Shown here one piece after another: positions 55,190-64,000 of a DNA stretch of 64,000 nucleotides. Both the position numbers and the translations under genes were made by a program. This DNA is from Winogradskyella costae (GTDB lineage: Bacteria > Bacteroidota > Bacteroidia > Flavobacteriales > Flavobacteriaceae), in the NCBI RefSeq assembly GCF_013403865.1, contig NZ_JABFDK010000005.1, forward strand, positions 62,001 to 126,000. The letters run 5' to 3'. The notes under the pieces are model-generated. The model was not told the DNA's origin. It ran no database searches and was given only the letters and a program-made list of their open reading frames with translations. Position 1 is the stretch's first letter. Each line of letters opens with the position of its first letter.

Positions 55190-56812
55190 ATGAAAAACAG
55201 TTTTACAGTATTATTCTTATTTTTTATAATTGGAAATAGTTTTGCACAAGAAGACGCATGGATTTATCTTACAGACAAACCAAATGTTTTAGCTGCACTA
55301 GCAAATCCTGTTAGTATTCTTACACAAAAAGCATTAGATAGAAAACAGCGTCACAGTATTGCTATTGATGAACGCGACGTGCCCGTTAATGAGGTTTATA
55401 TTGCAACTTTAAAAACTCAAGCAGGAATCACAGTCTTGGCAAAATCCAAATGGTTTAACGCTATTCATGTCAGAGGCTCAGAAGACGATATCAACGCTTT
55501 AAGTAATTTAACATTTGTTGAAACTATTGATTTTGCTAATCAAAACTTCAATACTGCTTCAAGAAGTGCCTCCCAATTAAATAAAACAGAAATCGAAGAT
55601 GAAACTGTTGCATTTACTTATGGTGGTACACAAAATCAAGTAGAAATGATTAATGTAGATAATCTGCACTTAGCCGATTTTACAGGAGAAGGTATTACTA
55701 TAGCAATTATGGACTCTGGGTTTCCAAATGTAAATACGATGGGGGCATTTCAGCGGTTGCGAGATAATAATGATTTATTAAATGGATATGATTTTATAGA
55801 TAGAACTTCAGATATTTATGCCTATACAGCTAGTAATCATGGAACAAAAGTCTTGAGTACGATGGCAGCGTTTGTACAAGATCAGTTTGTAGGGACGGCA
55901 CCAGATGCATCCTACTATTTGTTTAGAACAGAAGATGCTGGAAGTGAAAATCCTATAGAAGAAAGTTATTGGGTAGAAGCAGCAGAACGTGCAGATAGTT
56001 TAGGTGTAGATTTAATAAATACATCTTTAGGATATACCACTTATGATAACTCAAATTATAGCCATACGCCAGGAGACATGAACGGGCAAACTGCTTATAT
56101 TTCAAAAGGAGCGTCCATCGCTGCAGAGAAAGGTATCTTAGTTGTTGTCAGTGCAGGTAATGCAGGCGCTACAGATTGGCAAACTGTTGGTGCACCTGGA
56201 GATTCTCCAGATGTGTTGTCTATTGGCGCTGTAGATGGGGATGGAAATTATGTGGCGTTCAGCTCACAAGGAGGAGCAGCACAAATAGGATATCAAAAGC
56301 CAGATGTGGTCGCTAGGGGTGGAGCTGCCTATGTTATTAGTGAATTTAATAGTATTGTCCAAAATAATGGCACATCGTTTAGTGGTCCCATTCTTTGTGG
56401 AGGTATTGCGTCATTATGGCAAGCATTACCAAATGCTTCACCAACCGAAATAAAGGATTACGTTAGGCAATCGGCCTCACAGTTTACTGCACCAGATGAC
56501 TTTCTTGGGTATGGTATTCCGGATTTAGATTTAGCAAAGAACTTAGCATTATCAATTGATGAGGAGCAGCTCGGAAATTTTGAAATTTATCCAAATCCAG
56601 TAAAATCGAGCTTAAATATTGTTTTACCCGCAACCGTAAATCACTTAGAGATTTCAGTTTATAATCAATTAGGTCAGGAAATTTTGAATCAGGTGATAAC
56701 CGAAAATTCTAAAACGATAGATGTTTCAAATTTTACAGCTGGACTTTATTTAATTAAATTTTCGACTCAGAACATTTCAAAAATATTAAAATTCATCAAA
56801 AGTTTTAATTAA
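55190..56812 (+). CDS. S8 (subtilisin-like) serine peptidase with T9SS type A sorting domain
   Basis: Secreted peptidase of 540 aa. A signal peptide ending SFAQ and an I9-like propeptide (about 20-125) are followed by the S8 domain. The triad is visible: Asp in IAIMDSGFP, His in SNHGTKVLS and Ser in NGTSFSGPI. The last 80 residues (FEIYPNPVKSSLNIVL ... GLYLIKFSTQ ... KFIKSF) are a type A Por secretion sorting domain, so it should be released or anchored at the surface by the T9SS. It lies about 110 bases after mnmA. Confidence 0.95.
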   Translation: MKNSFTVLFLFFIIGNSFAQEDAWIYLTDKPNVLAALANPVSILTQKALDRKQRHSIAIDERDVPVNEVYIATLKTQAGITVLAKSKWFNAIHVRGSEDDINALSNLTFVETIDFANQNFNTASRSASQLNKTEIEDETVAFTYGGTQNQVEMINVDNLHLADFTGEGITIAIMDSGFPNVNTMGAFQRLRDNNDLLNGYDFIDRTSDIYAYTASNHGTKVLSTMAAFVQDQFVGTAPDASYYLFRTEDAGSENPIEESYWVEAAERADSLGVDLINTSLGYTTYDNSNYSHTPGDMNGQTAYISKGASIAAEKGILVVVSAGNAGATDWQTVGAPGDSPDVLSIGAVDGDGNYVAFSSQGGAAQIGYQKPDVVARGGAAYVISEFNSIVQNNGTSFSGPILCGGIASLWQALPNASPTEIKDYVRQSASQFTAPDDFLGYGIPDLDLAKNLALSIDEEQLGNFEIYPNPVKSSLNIVLPATVNHLEISVYNQLGQEILNQVITENSKTIDVSNFTAGLYLIKFSTQNISKILKFIKSFN

Positions 56813-56976
56813 TGCTAAATGTCAATTCGCGTAATTTCGATGAGCGAGAAATCGTATCGAAAATGGATGGAACGTTAATTCCCTTAGTACAATAAAAATT
56901 ATCCTCATTTTCAATCGTGAAATTCACTTGAATTGCCGAAATTTATACGTTTTTACAACAGATATAATTTTAAACT

Positions 56977-57918
56977 ATGGCAAATAGAATCACATCACTT
57001 TTCAATATAAAATATCCTATTATCCAAGCAGGAATGATTTGGAACAGCGGTTGGAAATTAGCTTCTGCAGCAAGTAACTCTGGAATCTTAGGGTTAATTG
57101 GCGCAGGGTCTATGTATCCCAATGTGTTACGAGAACATATTCAGAAATGTAAAGCCGCAACCGATAAGCCGTTTGGTGTTAACGTCCCAATGTTGTATCC
57201 AAATGTTCAAGAAATTATGGATATCATTGTAGAAGAGGGTGTGAAAATAGTTTTTACGTCTGCCGGAAATCCGAAGACTTGGACCAAATGGTTACAAGAT
57301 AAAGGGATTACAGTGGTGCATGTGGTTAGTAGTGTAAAGTTTGCTCTAAAAGCACAAGATGCCGGCGTAGATGCGATAGTTGCAGAGGGTTTTGAAGCCG
57401 GGGGACATAATGGAAGAGATGAAACCACCACATTAACATTGATACCAATGGTGAAAGAACAACTTCAAATTCCGTTAATTGCGGCAGGAGGTATTGCTAC
57501 AGGAAAAGCCATGTTAGCGTGTATGATATTAGGTGCCGATGGAGTACAAGTGGGCAGTCGGTTCGTAGCTAGTGAAGAATCTTCAGCTCACCAAGCATTT
57601 AAGCAAGTGGTTGTAGAAGCTAAAGAAGGAGACACACAATTAACTCTGAAAGAATTAGCTCCTGTTAGATTATTAAAGAATAAATTCTACACGGACTTAC
57701 AAGAGCTCTATAAAACGGGGCCAACACCAGAACAACTCAAAGACTTATTAGGAAGAGCTAGAGCCAAACGTGGTATGTTTGAAGGGGATTTAGATGACGG
57801 CGAATTAGAGATTGGTCAAATTGCCGGATTGATTCATGATATAAAGCCGGTTTCTGTGATTGTTGATGAAATGGTCAGTGAATTTGAGGACGCCAAGAAG
57901 GCATCGCTTACATTATAG
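56977..57918 (+). CDS. Nitronate monooxygenase / NAD(P)H-dependent flavin oxidoreductase
   Basis: TIM-barrel FMN enzyme of 313 aa in the 2-nitropropane dioxygenase/FabK-like family. The start MANRITSLFNIKYPIIQAGM and the active-site GFEAGGHNGRD (His-containing) are typical, with FMN-phosphate motifs AAGGIATG and GADGVQVGSRF. It may detoxify nitronates or act on an enoyl substrate; no partner gene helps to decide. Confidence 0.92.
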   Translation: MANRITSLFNIKYPIIQAGMIWNSGWKLASAASNSGILGLIGAGSMYPNVLREHIQKCKAATDKPFGVNVPMLYPNVQEIMDIIVEEGVKIVFTSAGNPKTWTKWLQDKGITVVHVVSSVKFALKAQDAGVDAIVAEGFEAGGHNGRDETTTLTLIPMVKEQLQIPLIAAGGIATGKAMLACMILGADGVQVGSRFVASEESSAHQAFKQVVVEAKEGDTQLTLKELAPVRLLKNKFYTDLQELYKTGPTPEQLKDLLGRARAKRGMFEGDLDDGELEIGQIAGLIHDIKPVSVIVDEMVSEFEDAKKASLTL

Positions 57919-58094
57919 TTCGTTTTTTATATGTAAATAATAAAGACGTAGTTAAGTAACTATAAATATGGTAATTAAAGTCGTTGTGTTTTATTATAAA
58001 GATGTAATCTTACCCTAATTTTTATAAGTTGATAATTTATTGAGTTACTACGTTTTAAAACGCTTATTTACTTACTTTTTTTTAATAAAAAACC

Positions 58095-58102
58095 TAAATT
58101 TG
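58095..58102 (+). promoter_or_regulatory. -7 element (TAAATTTG) for the K+/H+ antiporter gene
   Basis: Full TAnnTTTG match, 26 bases before the ATG. The upstream gap also holds the palindrome CGTTTTAAAACG at about 58050. Confidence 0.55.
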
Positions 58103-58128
58103 TACTTGCTAATTTTAGCTAGTAACGT

Positions 58129-59601
58129 ATGAATTTAACCACCGAAAACATCCTCTTAATAGGTTCTCTACTGCTTTTTATAAGTATCATAGTAGGAAAA
58201 ACATCTTATAAATTTGGAGTACCAACATTAATACTCTTTTTAGCTATAGGAATGTTAGCTGGTTCTGATGGTATTGGTGGTATTCGTTTTGATGATCCTA
58301 AATTAGCACAGTTTATCGGTATTGTTTCTCTCAATTTTATATTGTTTTCTGGCGGTCTAGATACCAATTTCAAAGCTATAAAGCCCATTCTTAGGGAAGG
58401 ACTTATTTTATCCACATTAGGTGTTTTTCTAACAGCAGCAACACTCGGTATATTTGTTTGGTTTGTAACAGATTTCACTATTTATGAAAGTTTACTATTA
58501 GGTTCCATTGTGTCTTCTACAGATGCAGCAGCCGTATTTTCAATTTTACGTTCTAAGAATTTAGCATTAAAAACAAATTTGAGACCAACATTAGAGCTCG
58601 AAAGCGGAAGTAATGATCCCATGGCTTATGTGTTAACTTTAGCGTGTTTAAGTTTGGTTATTAACCAAGACCAGAGTATTCCTACAATGATTTTTATGTT
58701 TTTTCAACAGATGATCTTAGGTGGTATTGCGGGTTTTGCCTTTGGTAAATTGAGTCGGATTATTATTAATAGAATTAAATTGGGCTTTGAAGGTCTTTAC
58801 CCTGTTTTAGTTATTGCGCTGATGTTTATTACATTTTCAGCAACTGATTTTGTCGGTGGAAATGGATTTCTTGCTATTTATATATGTGCAGTTTATTTAG
58901 GAAATCAAGATTTAATTCATAAATCTACAATTCTAAAAATGTTTGATGGAATCGCATGGTTAATGCAAATTGTATTATTCCTTACATTAGGTTTACTTGT
59001 TTTTCCATCTCAAATTATTCCTTATATGGGAATCGGTTTGTTAATCTCAGTATTTCTTATTCTTGTTGCACGGCCGGCAGCGGTGTTAATAAGCCTCATG
59101 TTTTTTAAAATGAAAATGAGAAGACGCTTTTATATTTCATGGGTTGGTTTGCGAGGTGCTGTTCCTATAGTATTTGCGACCTATCCATTATTAGCCGGTA
59201 TTGATAAGGCAAATATGATATTTAATATCGTATTCTTTATTTCAGTGACTTCTGTTTTAATTCAGGGAACAACCTTATCGCTTTTTGCAAAATGGTTAAA
59301 TGTGGCTCTGCCAGAAGAAGTAAAACCTATTGCAGAGAATGATCGCTACATTCTTAATTTGCCTAAATCAGCAATGGAAGAACTCTTAATACCGCCAAAT
59401 AGTTTTGCTGTAGATAAACGAATTATAGATTTGCATTTTCCTACCTCGGCATTTATTGTAATGATAAAGCGAAATAATAAATTTGTACGTCCAGGTGGTT
59501 CTACCGTTATTGAAGCAAATGATACTTTAGTCGTTCTATTAGATAATGAAGACAGCCTAAGCGAAGTGAATGAAATACTTAATAAAACCTTAATCGGTTA
59601 A
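58129..59601 (+). CDS. CPA1-family potassium/proton antiporter
   Basis: A 490-aa membrane antiporter (NhaP2/CvrA-like). The helices bear the conserved FSGGLDTNFK, the ion-site SSTDAAAVFSIL and ESGSNDPMAYVLT, with about twelve helices in all to residue 400. A cytoplasmic TrkA_C-like domain (about 405-485, LIPPNSFAVDKRIIDL) follows, expected to sense a ligand. It exchanges K+ or Na+ for H+ for pH and osmotic control. Confidence 0.94.
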   Translation: MNLTTENILLIGSLLLFISIIVGKTSYKFGVPTLILFLAIGMLAGSDGIGGIRFDDPKLAQFIGIVSLNFILFSGGLDTNFKAIKPILREGLILSTLGVFLTAATLGIFVWFVTDFTIYESLLLGSIVSSTDAAAVFSILRSKNLALKTNLRPTLELESGSNDPMAYVLTLACLSLVINQDQSIPTMIFMFFQQMILGGIAGFAFGKLSRIIINRIKLGFEGLYPVLVIALMFITFSATDFVGGNGFLAIYICAVYLGNQDLIHKSTILKMFDGIAWLMQIVLFLTLGLLVFPSQIIPYMGIGLLISVFLILVARPAAVLISLMFFKMKMRRRFYISWVGLRGAVPIVFATYPLLAGIDKANMIFNIVFFISVTSVLIQGTTLSLFAKWLNVALPEEVKPIAENDRYILNLPKSAMEELLIPPNSFAVDKRIIDLHFPTSAFIVMIKRNNKFVRPGGSTVIEANDTLVVLLDNEDSLSEVNEILNKTLIG

Positions 59602-59732
59602 GGAAAATTGTGGACTTTACAGCAGTAAATAATAATGTTTAATTTTATTTGAAATTTTAAAATTTATCAGTATTATTAAGTGTATAAAATAATGCCAATC
59701 GATTAGTTTATAATGACTTAATTTATCATATC

Positions 59733-60245
59733 ATGAAAAGAGTAATAGTTTTATTTATAGTACTTTATGGTTTCTATTCTTGTGACGAAAGATTTAATGA
59801 TGATGGGTACGAAAAAATTGACTGGAGTGCACGACAAGCAACTATTAAACTTACAGATTCTTTAGAATCAGGGGAGTCATATCTGTCGGTTTACTCTCAA
59901 ATTTATAGTTATTCACAGCATAAGATGTATAATCTTACTGCTATGATAAGTATAAGAAATACAAGTGCGAAAGACACACTCTACTTATCTAAAATAGATT
60001 ATTTTGATACACATGGTACTTTATTAAAAACGTATTTTGATAAACCGGTGTATTTAACTCCAATGGAAACTTTAGATATCGTTATTAATGAAGTTGATAT
60101 CGCAGGAGGTACAGGTGGTAATTTTATTTTTGATTGGAAAACCCCTAAAAATTCTCCTGAGCCAATTTTTGAAGGGGTAATGACTTCTACATCAGGTCAA
60201 CAAGGTTTATCTTTTTTAACACAAGCTAAAAGAATTGATAAATAA
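59733..60245 (+). CDS. DUF3124 lipoprotein
   Basis: A 170-aa lipoprotein (lipobox YSCDERF) with the DUF3124 core YSQIYSYSQHKMYNLTAMIS and SIRNTSAKDTLYLSKIDYFD followed by LTPMETLDIVINE. A beta-sandwich fold is likely. The function is unknown; it is probably periplasmic or at the outer membrane. It lies about 130 bases after the antiporter and may be co-transcribed with it. Confidence 0.85.
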   Translation: MKRVIVLFIVLYGFYSCDERFNDDGYEKIDWSARQATIKLTDSLESGESYLSVYSQIYSYSQHKMYNLTAMISIRNTSAKDTLYLSKIDYFDTHGTLLKTYFDKPVYLTPMETLDIVINEVDIAGGTGGNFIFDWKTPKNSPEPIFEGVMTSTSGQQGLSFLTQAKRIDK

Positions 60246-60339
60246 CCTTTAACTACAGGTGGTTATAACGTCTCATTAAAATTTTAAAAGGCACCTACTA
60301 TTTACCAAATAATTCATTCTTAAAACTAAATGGAAGTAT

Positions 60340-60347
60340 TACTTTTG
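60340..60347 (+). promoter_or_regulatory. -7 element (TACTTTTG) placing the MATE start at its ATG
   Basis: TACTTTTG matches TAnnTTTG and the ATG begins 5 bases later, so the transcript is expected to be leaderless. No -33 TTG is visible at the usual spacing. Confidence 0.5.
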
Positions 60348-60351
60348 CGCC

Positions 60352-61731
60352 ATGGTTTTAAGTAATTACACTAAAGAATTTAGATACAATCTTAAACTCG
60401 CTTCTCCTGTGATGCTAGGTATGCTTGGTCATACTTTTGTGAGTTTTATAGATAATATAATGGTTGGTCAATTAGGGGCAACAGAATTGGCAGCAGTCTC
60501 TTTAGGTAACAGCTTTATTTTTATAGCGATGTCTATAGGAATAGGTTTTTCTACAGCAATTACACCCTTAGTAGCAGAAGCCGATACAGAAGGGGATTTT
60601 GAAAAAGGAAAATCAATGTTTAAGCATGGTCTTTTTCTTTGCACAGTTTTAGGATTGGTTTTATTCGGTATCTTATTATTTGCTAAGCCTCTAATGTATA
60701 TAATGGATCAACCAGAAGAAGTGGTAGATTTGGCTATTCCGTATTTAGATTTGGTAGCCTTTTCATTAGTACCATTGATAATTTTTCAGGCATTTAAGCA
60801 ATTTAGTGATGGATTATCACTAACCAAATATCCAATGTATGCTACAATAGTTGCTAATTTACTCAACGTAGCCATTAACTATGTTCTGATTTTTGGAAAG
60901 TTTGGTTTTCCTGAAATGGGCATAGTTGGTGCAGCCGTTGGAACCTTAGTGTCTCGTTTTGTTATGGTGGCTTACTTATGGTGGTTACTAGCTAAACGCG
61001 AAAAATCAAAAGCATACGTAACTAACATAAAGTTCTTTGAATTAAGTAAAGAACCCATGAGAAAGCTAAGTAATTTAGGTCTTCCAAGTGCGATGCAGAT
61101 GTTTTTTGAAGTTGGTATTTTCACCGCAGCCATATGGTTAAGTGGAACTTTAGGGGCCAATGCGCAAGCTGCTAATCAAATTGCCTTAAATTTATCTTCC
61201 ATGACGTTTATGGTAGCAACCGGATTAAGTGTTGCGGCCATGGTTAGGGTAGGGAATCAAAAAGGATTAAAGGATTTTGCAGCCTTAAAACGTATTGCTG
61301 AATCTATATTTTTTGTTGGCTTTATTTTTGCTGTAATTTTTGCCTTACTCTTTGTGGCGTTCCATCAATTGCTTCCAGATTTGTATGTGGATTTAGACGA
61401 TCCTGAAAATGCAATTGATACAGCAGAAGTTGTAAGTATTGCTGCAACGTTATTATTAGCAGCAGCTGTGTTTCAGATAAGCGATAGTCTCCAGGTTATT
61501 GCACTTGGAGCGCTGCGTGGTTTACAAGATGTAAAAATGCCAACTATAATTACCTTTGTTTCGTATTGGGTTATTGGTTTTCCCATTAGTTATTATCTAG
61601 GGAAAGCAGAAGCTTATGGAAGTCTTGGTATTTGGATTGGACTAATTGCAGGTTTAACTGTAGCAGCGATTCTACTGTTTATTCGGTTTAATGTACTGAC
61701 CAAGAAACTGATTGTTAAATCATCAAAATAA
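60352..61731 (+). CDS. MATE family multidrug efflux transporter
   Basis: A 459-aa inner-membrane antiporter with twelve helices in two MatE halves. The first half begins LASPVMLGMLGHTFVSFIDNI and MVGQLGATELAAVSLG, and the second half LSNLGLPSAMQMFFEVG. It would export cationic drugs or metabolites using Na+ or H+. Its sole promoter element abuts the start codon. Confidence 0.96.
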   Translation: MVLSNYTKEFRYNLKLASPVMLGMLGHTFVSFIDNIMVGQLGATELAAVSLGNSFIFIAMSIGIGFSTAITPLVAEADTEGDFEKGKSMFKHGLFLCTVLGLVLFGILLFAKPLMYIMDQPEEVVDLAIPYLDLVAFSLVPLIIFQAFKQFSDGLSLTKYPMYATIVANLLNVAINYVLIFGKFGFPEMGIVGAAVGTLVSRFVMVAYLWWLLAKREKSKAYVTNIKFFELSKEPMRKLSNLGLPSAMQMFFEVGIFTAAIWLSGTLGANAQAANQIALNLSSMTFMVATGLSVAAMVRVGNQKGLKDFAALKRIAESIFFVGFIFAVIFALLFVAFHQLLPDLYVDLDDPENAIDTAEVVSIAATLLLAAAVFQISDSLQVIALGALRGLQDVKMPTIITFVSYWVIGFPISYYLGKAEAYGSLGIWIGLIAGLTVAAILLFIRFNVLTKKLIVKSSK

Positions 61732-61793
61732 AGTATAATCTTTAGGAGTGTTTTGATATTTCAATATTAATCGAGTAGCTCATTCAAAATCTA

Positions 61794-61801
61794 TATATTT
61801 G
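61794..61801 (+). promoter_or_regulatory. -7 element (TATATTTG) for the 61851 gene
   Basis: Full TAnnTTTG match, 49 bases upstream of the ATG. The leader contains a CTGCAG-ended inverted repeat (TGCAG ... CTGCA). Confidence 0.5.
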
Positions 61802-61850
61802 CAGCTTAAGTTGAAAAACTGCAGACGTTCAAACACAAAATTCAAAACAA

Positions 61851-62078
61851 ATGGAATTACCAAAATTCATATTAGGAGACAATACAGATTATCCTAATGC
61901 CATATTTATTATACATACTGAATTTCCTCGTTTTATTATTAATCTTGAAGATGACGAAGTAGAGTGGTTTGAAGAATTTGATCAGCATGATGAAAAGGAA
62001 TTAGAGACCGAAACTGAAAATTACATTCAGCAAGCTACGGACTTTTATGATAGAGAAATTGCGAGATACGACGATTAA
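61851..62078 (+). CDS. Conserved small acidic protein
   Basis: A 75-aa cytoplasmic protein, strongly acidic (for example LEDDEVEWFEEFDQHDEKEL). It begins MELPKFILGDNTDYPNAIF, a start I have seen in small conserved flavobacterial proteins of unknown function. Its TAA overlaps the ATG of the PAP2 gene (TAATG), so they are translationally coupled. No function is assigned. Confidence 0.75.
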   Translation: MELPKFILGDNTDYPNAIFIIHTEFPRFIINLEDDEVEWFEEFDQHDEKELETETENYIQQATDFYDREIARYDD

Positions 62079-62647
62079 TGCTAGAACAACTTATACAGTA
62101 CGACAAAGAACTATTTTTATACCTTAATAATTTAGGATCGGATACATGGGATGGTTTATGGTTGGTTATTACCGATAAACTTACTTCAATACCGTTGTAC
62201 GCTGCATTGTTATTTGTAATTTATAAGAAATTTGGCTTAAAAGCCCTATTATTAATGGTATTTGTAATTGCAGGTATGATTGCTTTTACAGACCAAATGA
62301 CCAATCTGTTTAAAGATTCGTTTCAACGACCAAGACCTTGTAGAGCAGAAGGAGTTATGGATGTAGCTCGTTATATTGCACCACGCTGCGGTAAATATGG
62401 CTTTTTCTCAGGGCATGCGTCTAATTCAATGTCTACCGCAATTTTTGCAGGTTTGTTATTGAGACCCTATTTTAAGAATCTTATCTATGTGATGGTTATT
62501 TGGAGCCTAGTTGTAGCTTATAGTCGTATTTATATCGGAGTTCATTACCCTTTAGATTTAATCTGTGGGTTGAGTTTTGGAGCTATTGCAGGCTTTGGGT
62601 TTTATAAGCTAAACTTGTATCTTATAAATAAATTTATTTCAAAGTAA
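62078..62647 (+). CDS. PAP2 family phosphatase
   Basis: Type 2 phosphatidic acid phosphatase-like membrane protein of 189 aa with six helices. The three catalytic motifs are present: KDSFQRPRP, SGHAS and SRIYIGVHYPLDL. It likely dephosphorylates undecaprenyl pyrophosphate or phosphatidylglycerol phosphate on the periplasmic side. The next gene, a lipid-sugar-using glycosyltransferase on the other strand, overlaps its 3' end by 14 bases. Confidence 0.95.
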   Translation: MLEQLIQYDKELFLYLNNLGSDTWDGLWLVITDKLTSIPLYAALLFVIYKKFGLKALLLMVFVIAGMIAFTDQMTNLFKDSFQRPRPCRAEGVMDVARYIAPRCGKYGFFSGHASNSMSTAIFAGLLLRPYFKNLIYVMVIWSLVVAYSRIYIGVHYPLDLICGLSFGAIAGFGFYKLNLYLINKFISK

Positions 62648-64000
62648 CTAGATATAGTTGATTTACTAATCGCGATTTGTGATCTCTATCAGAAAAATTT
62701 AGATCATATGTATTTACAAATTCAATCGTATAAAGCTTCGCTAATTCGTTAATCTTTTCAGGATTTGTTGTGGACGTTAAGAGTCTAAATTGTTTTTCTT
62801 TAGGAAGTTCTATACCTTCTTTAGTTTTAATACTTGGAATTTTATCACCGTAATTATAAATGGCTTCAGGTGACACGCCTTCTAAAGTGTAGAGCGGTAT
62901 ATTATCTGTTGCTAATTTAGTAAATGATTTGTAATCTGGTTGTGATTGCACTTGCGCTAAAGGTAAAACCAAAACACCTACGCTGAGCATAAAGGCTATG
63001 ATTAAATAGAATGTCGTTTTAATGTTTTTAGCCCTTAGATGTTTGAAAATAAAGAAACCGATAATTGCTAAAACGATACTTGAAGCGATAAACCTTATCA
63101 AGACAATTCCGGTTAAAAGCGGTCCCAAAAAGAAGCTGGTAATCCAAAATAATACACCGATACTACCTATTAAACCAAACTGAAAATATACAGGAATCTT
63201 TTCTTTTTTAGTCTTCAAATTTTTGAATTCACGAATTATATAGTCAATATAAAATCCAATATTTAAAGCTAATGGAATTAACACAGGCATTAGATAACGC
63301 GATTTCTTTTCAGGAATTATAGATAATAAAATCACGGCAAAAATTGTCCAAAAGAAAGTAAAGCGATATGCTTTTAGATTAATAACTCTTGTTTTTAAGT
63401 AGGGATACAGTAAACTAATAAATGCAGGTACTGTCCATAAACCACTCTGAATAAAGAAGCTCCAATAATAATAGAATGGCCTAACGTTATAGCTGTGCCA
63501 ATTAGAGGTTTCGCGTTCTGCAATAGCCGAAAAGGTTTCAGGATCAGCAACTCTAACATGTAGGTACCACCAACCACCTAAAACAATTCCGAAGACCAAA
63601 AGACTAAATAATTTTAGAAGATGAAGCGCTCCTCCTTTTAATTTAAAAGCAATTCCATATGCTATTACAAAAGGTAAGAAAAGTACATAAAGCGAAACAG
63701 GTCCTTTAGATAAGACCGAAGCTGCTAAAAATAATACTAAGAGTAAACTCCTTAAAATTGTGGTTTTTTGACTTTGAAAGAGAATAAATAGTTGATATAG
63801 TGCCATCAACATAAATCCGTGTGTATAAATATCCCAAGGTGCCTCAATCGTAATGCCTAAAATATAAAAAGACGTTAACGCAATAAACCCATTGATTAAA
63901 CTGTGAGATTTCGTTAATTCTAATTTTTTTGATAACAAGTAAGTTGAAATTCCAATACTAGCCACAAATAGTAGCGCCGGCCAGCGTAAAGCCAAAATAG
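62634..64000 (-). CDS. ArnT-like family 39 glycosyltransferase, 5' part cut by window end
   Basis: The frame stays open to the edge, so the true start lies outside. At least 454 residues remain, with about nine predicted helices, the end of the luminal loop (DIYTHGFMLMALYQL), a periplasmic stretch ETSNWHSYNVRPFYYYWSFF, SKGPVSLYVLFLPFVIAYG and the PEKKSRYLMPVLIPLAL segment typical of ArnT/PMT-type enzymes. It would move a sugar from a polyprenyl phosphate to a lipid or protein. The 3' end is convergent with the PAP2 gene and overlaps it by 14 bases. Confidence 0.85.
   Translation of the reverse strand, partial: ILALRWPALLFVASIGISTYLLSKKLELTKSHSLINGFIALTSFYILGITIEAPWDIYTHGFMLMALYQLFILFQSQKTTILRSLLLVLFLAASVLSKGPVSLYVLFLPFVIAYGIAFKLKGGALHLLKLFSLLVFGIVLGGWWYLHVRVADPETFSAIAERETSNWHSYNVRPFYYYWSFFIQSGLWTVPAFISLLYPYLKTRVINLKAYRFTFFWTIFAVILLSIIPEKKSRYLMPVLIPLALNIGFYIDYIIREFKNLKTKKEKIPVYFQFGLIGSIGVLFWITSFFLGPLLTGIVLIRFIASSIVLAIIGFFIFKHLRAKNIKTTFYLIIAFMLSVGVLVLPLAQVQSQPDYKSFTKLATDNIPLYTLEGVSPEAIYNYGDKIPSIKTKEGIELPKEKQFRLLTSTTNPEKINELAKLYTIEFVNTYDLNFSDRDHKSRLVNQLYLVTLK

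Overview
The window is AT-rich chromosomal DNA of a marine-type member of the Flavobacteriaceae (Bacteroidota). Support comes from Type IX secretion sorting domains of both kinds (type B at the end of 10094-12277, type A at the end of 55190-56812), TAnnTTTG -7 promoter elements ahead of many genes, bacillithiol synthesis (bshC), many SP-II lipoproteins and M16/M14/S8 peptidases, and the rpmB-rpmG-DUF4295-ftsY-rimO neighbourhood typical of this phylum. I see no rRNA, tRNA, CRISPR array, prophage or insertion sequence. Nearly all of the window is chromosomal core, and both ends cut genes (a family 2 glycosyltransferase on the left, an ArnT-like family 39 glycosyltransferase on the right).

Layout. 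1-2104: end of a glycosyltransferase, then a 2-oxoacid dehydrogenase E2 with a tiny membrane protein overlapping its stop. 2227-7724: a TPR hybrid histidine kinase, a DnaQ-like exonuclease, and an abutting fah-Hpt-cinA run. 7734-14901: ribosomal proteins L28 and L33, DUF4295, ftsY, a T9SS cargo protein, a serine hydrolase and rimO. 15051-20661: a minus-strand operon of a sorbosone-dehydrogenase-like lipoprotein, a TonB-dependent receptor, an alpha/beta hydrolase and an aldo/keto reductase. 20933-22692: an M23 peptidase and a SET-domain protein.

22846-30064 is the most distinctive part. A Fur/Zur-type regulator is divergent from seven minus-strand genes: an ABC-2 ATPase with two permeases, a COG0523 metallochaperone GTPase, a MerC-like membrane protein, a type I GTP cyclohydrolase (FolE) and a Tat-signal flavoprotein. 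Two copies of a TGCAACT-type palindrome sit on the two divergent promoters. The gene set reads as a metal (most likely zinc) starvation response.

30361-39648: M16 peptidase, peroxiredoxin, M14 peptidase, bshC and a PLP decarboxylase. 39787-44292: guaA (apparently leaderless), a LysM/periplasmic-binding-fold protein, a DUF922 metalloprotease-like protein and DUF3820. 44367-47319: a YeiH-type exporter with its LysR regulator, and a LysE-like protein. 47666-51817: pyrG, yidC and a GNAT acetyltransferase. 51911-57918: fasciclin lipoprotein, a MORN-like YwqK protein, mnmA with a hairpin-rich leader, an S8 peptidase and nitronate monooxygenase. 58129-64000: K+/H+ antiporter, DUF3124 lipoprotein, MATE exporter (apparently leaderless), a small acidic protein, a PAP2 phosphatase and the partial glycosyltransferase.

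Short structural signals recur between genes: CCTGC-TTTG-GCAGG hairpins that end 6-10 bases before a start codon, fragments of a TCGAAGTGC-type dispersed repeat, and several good intrinsic terminators. All functional calls are from reading the sequence. No database search was possible.
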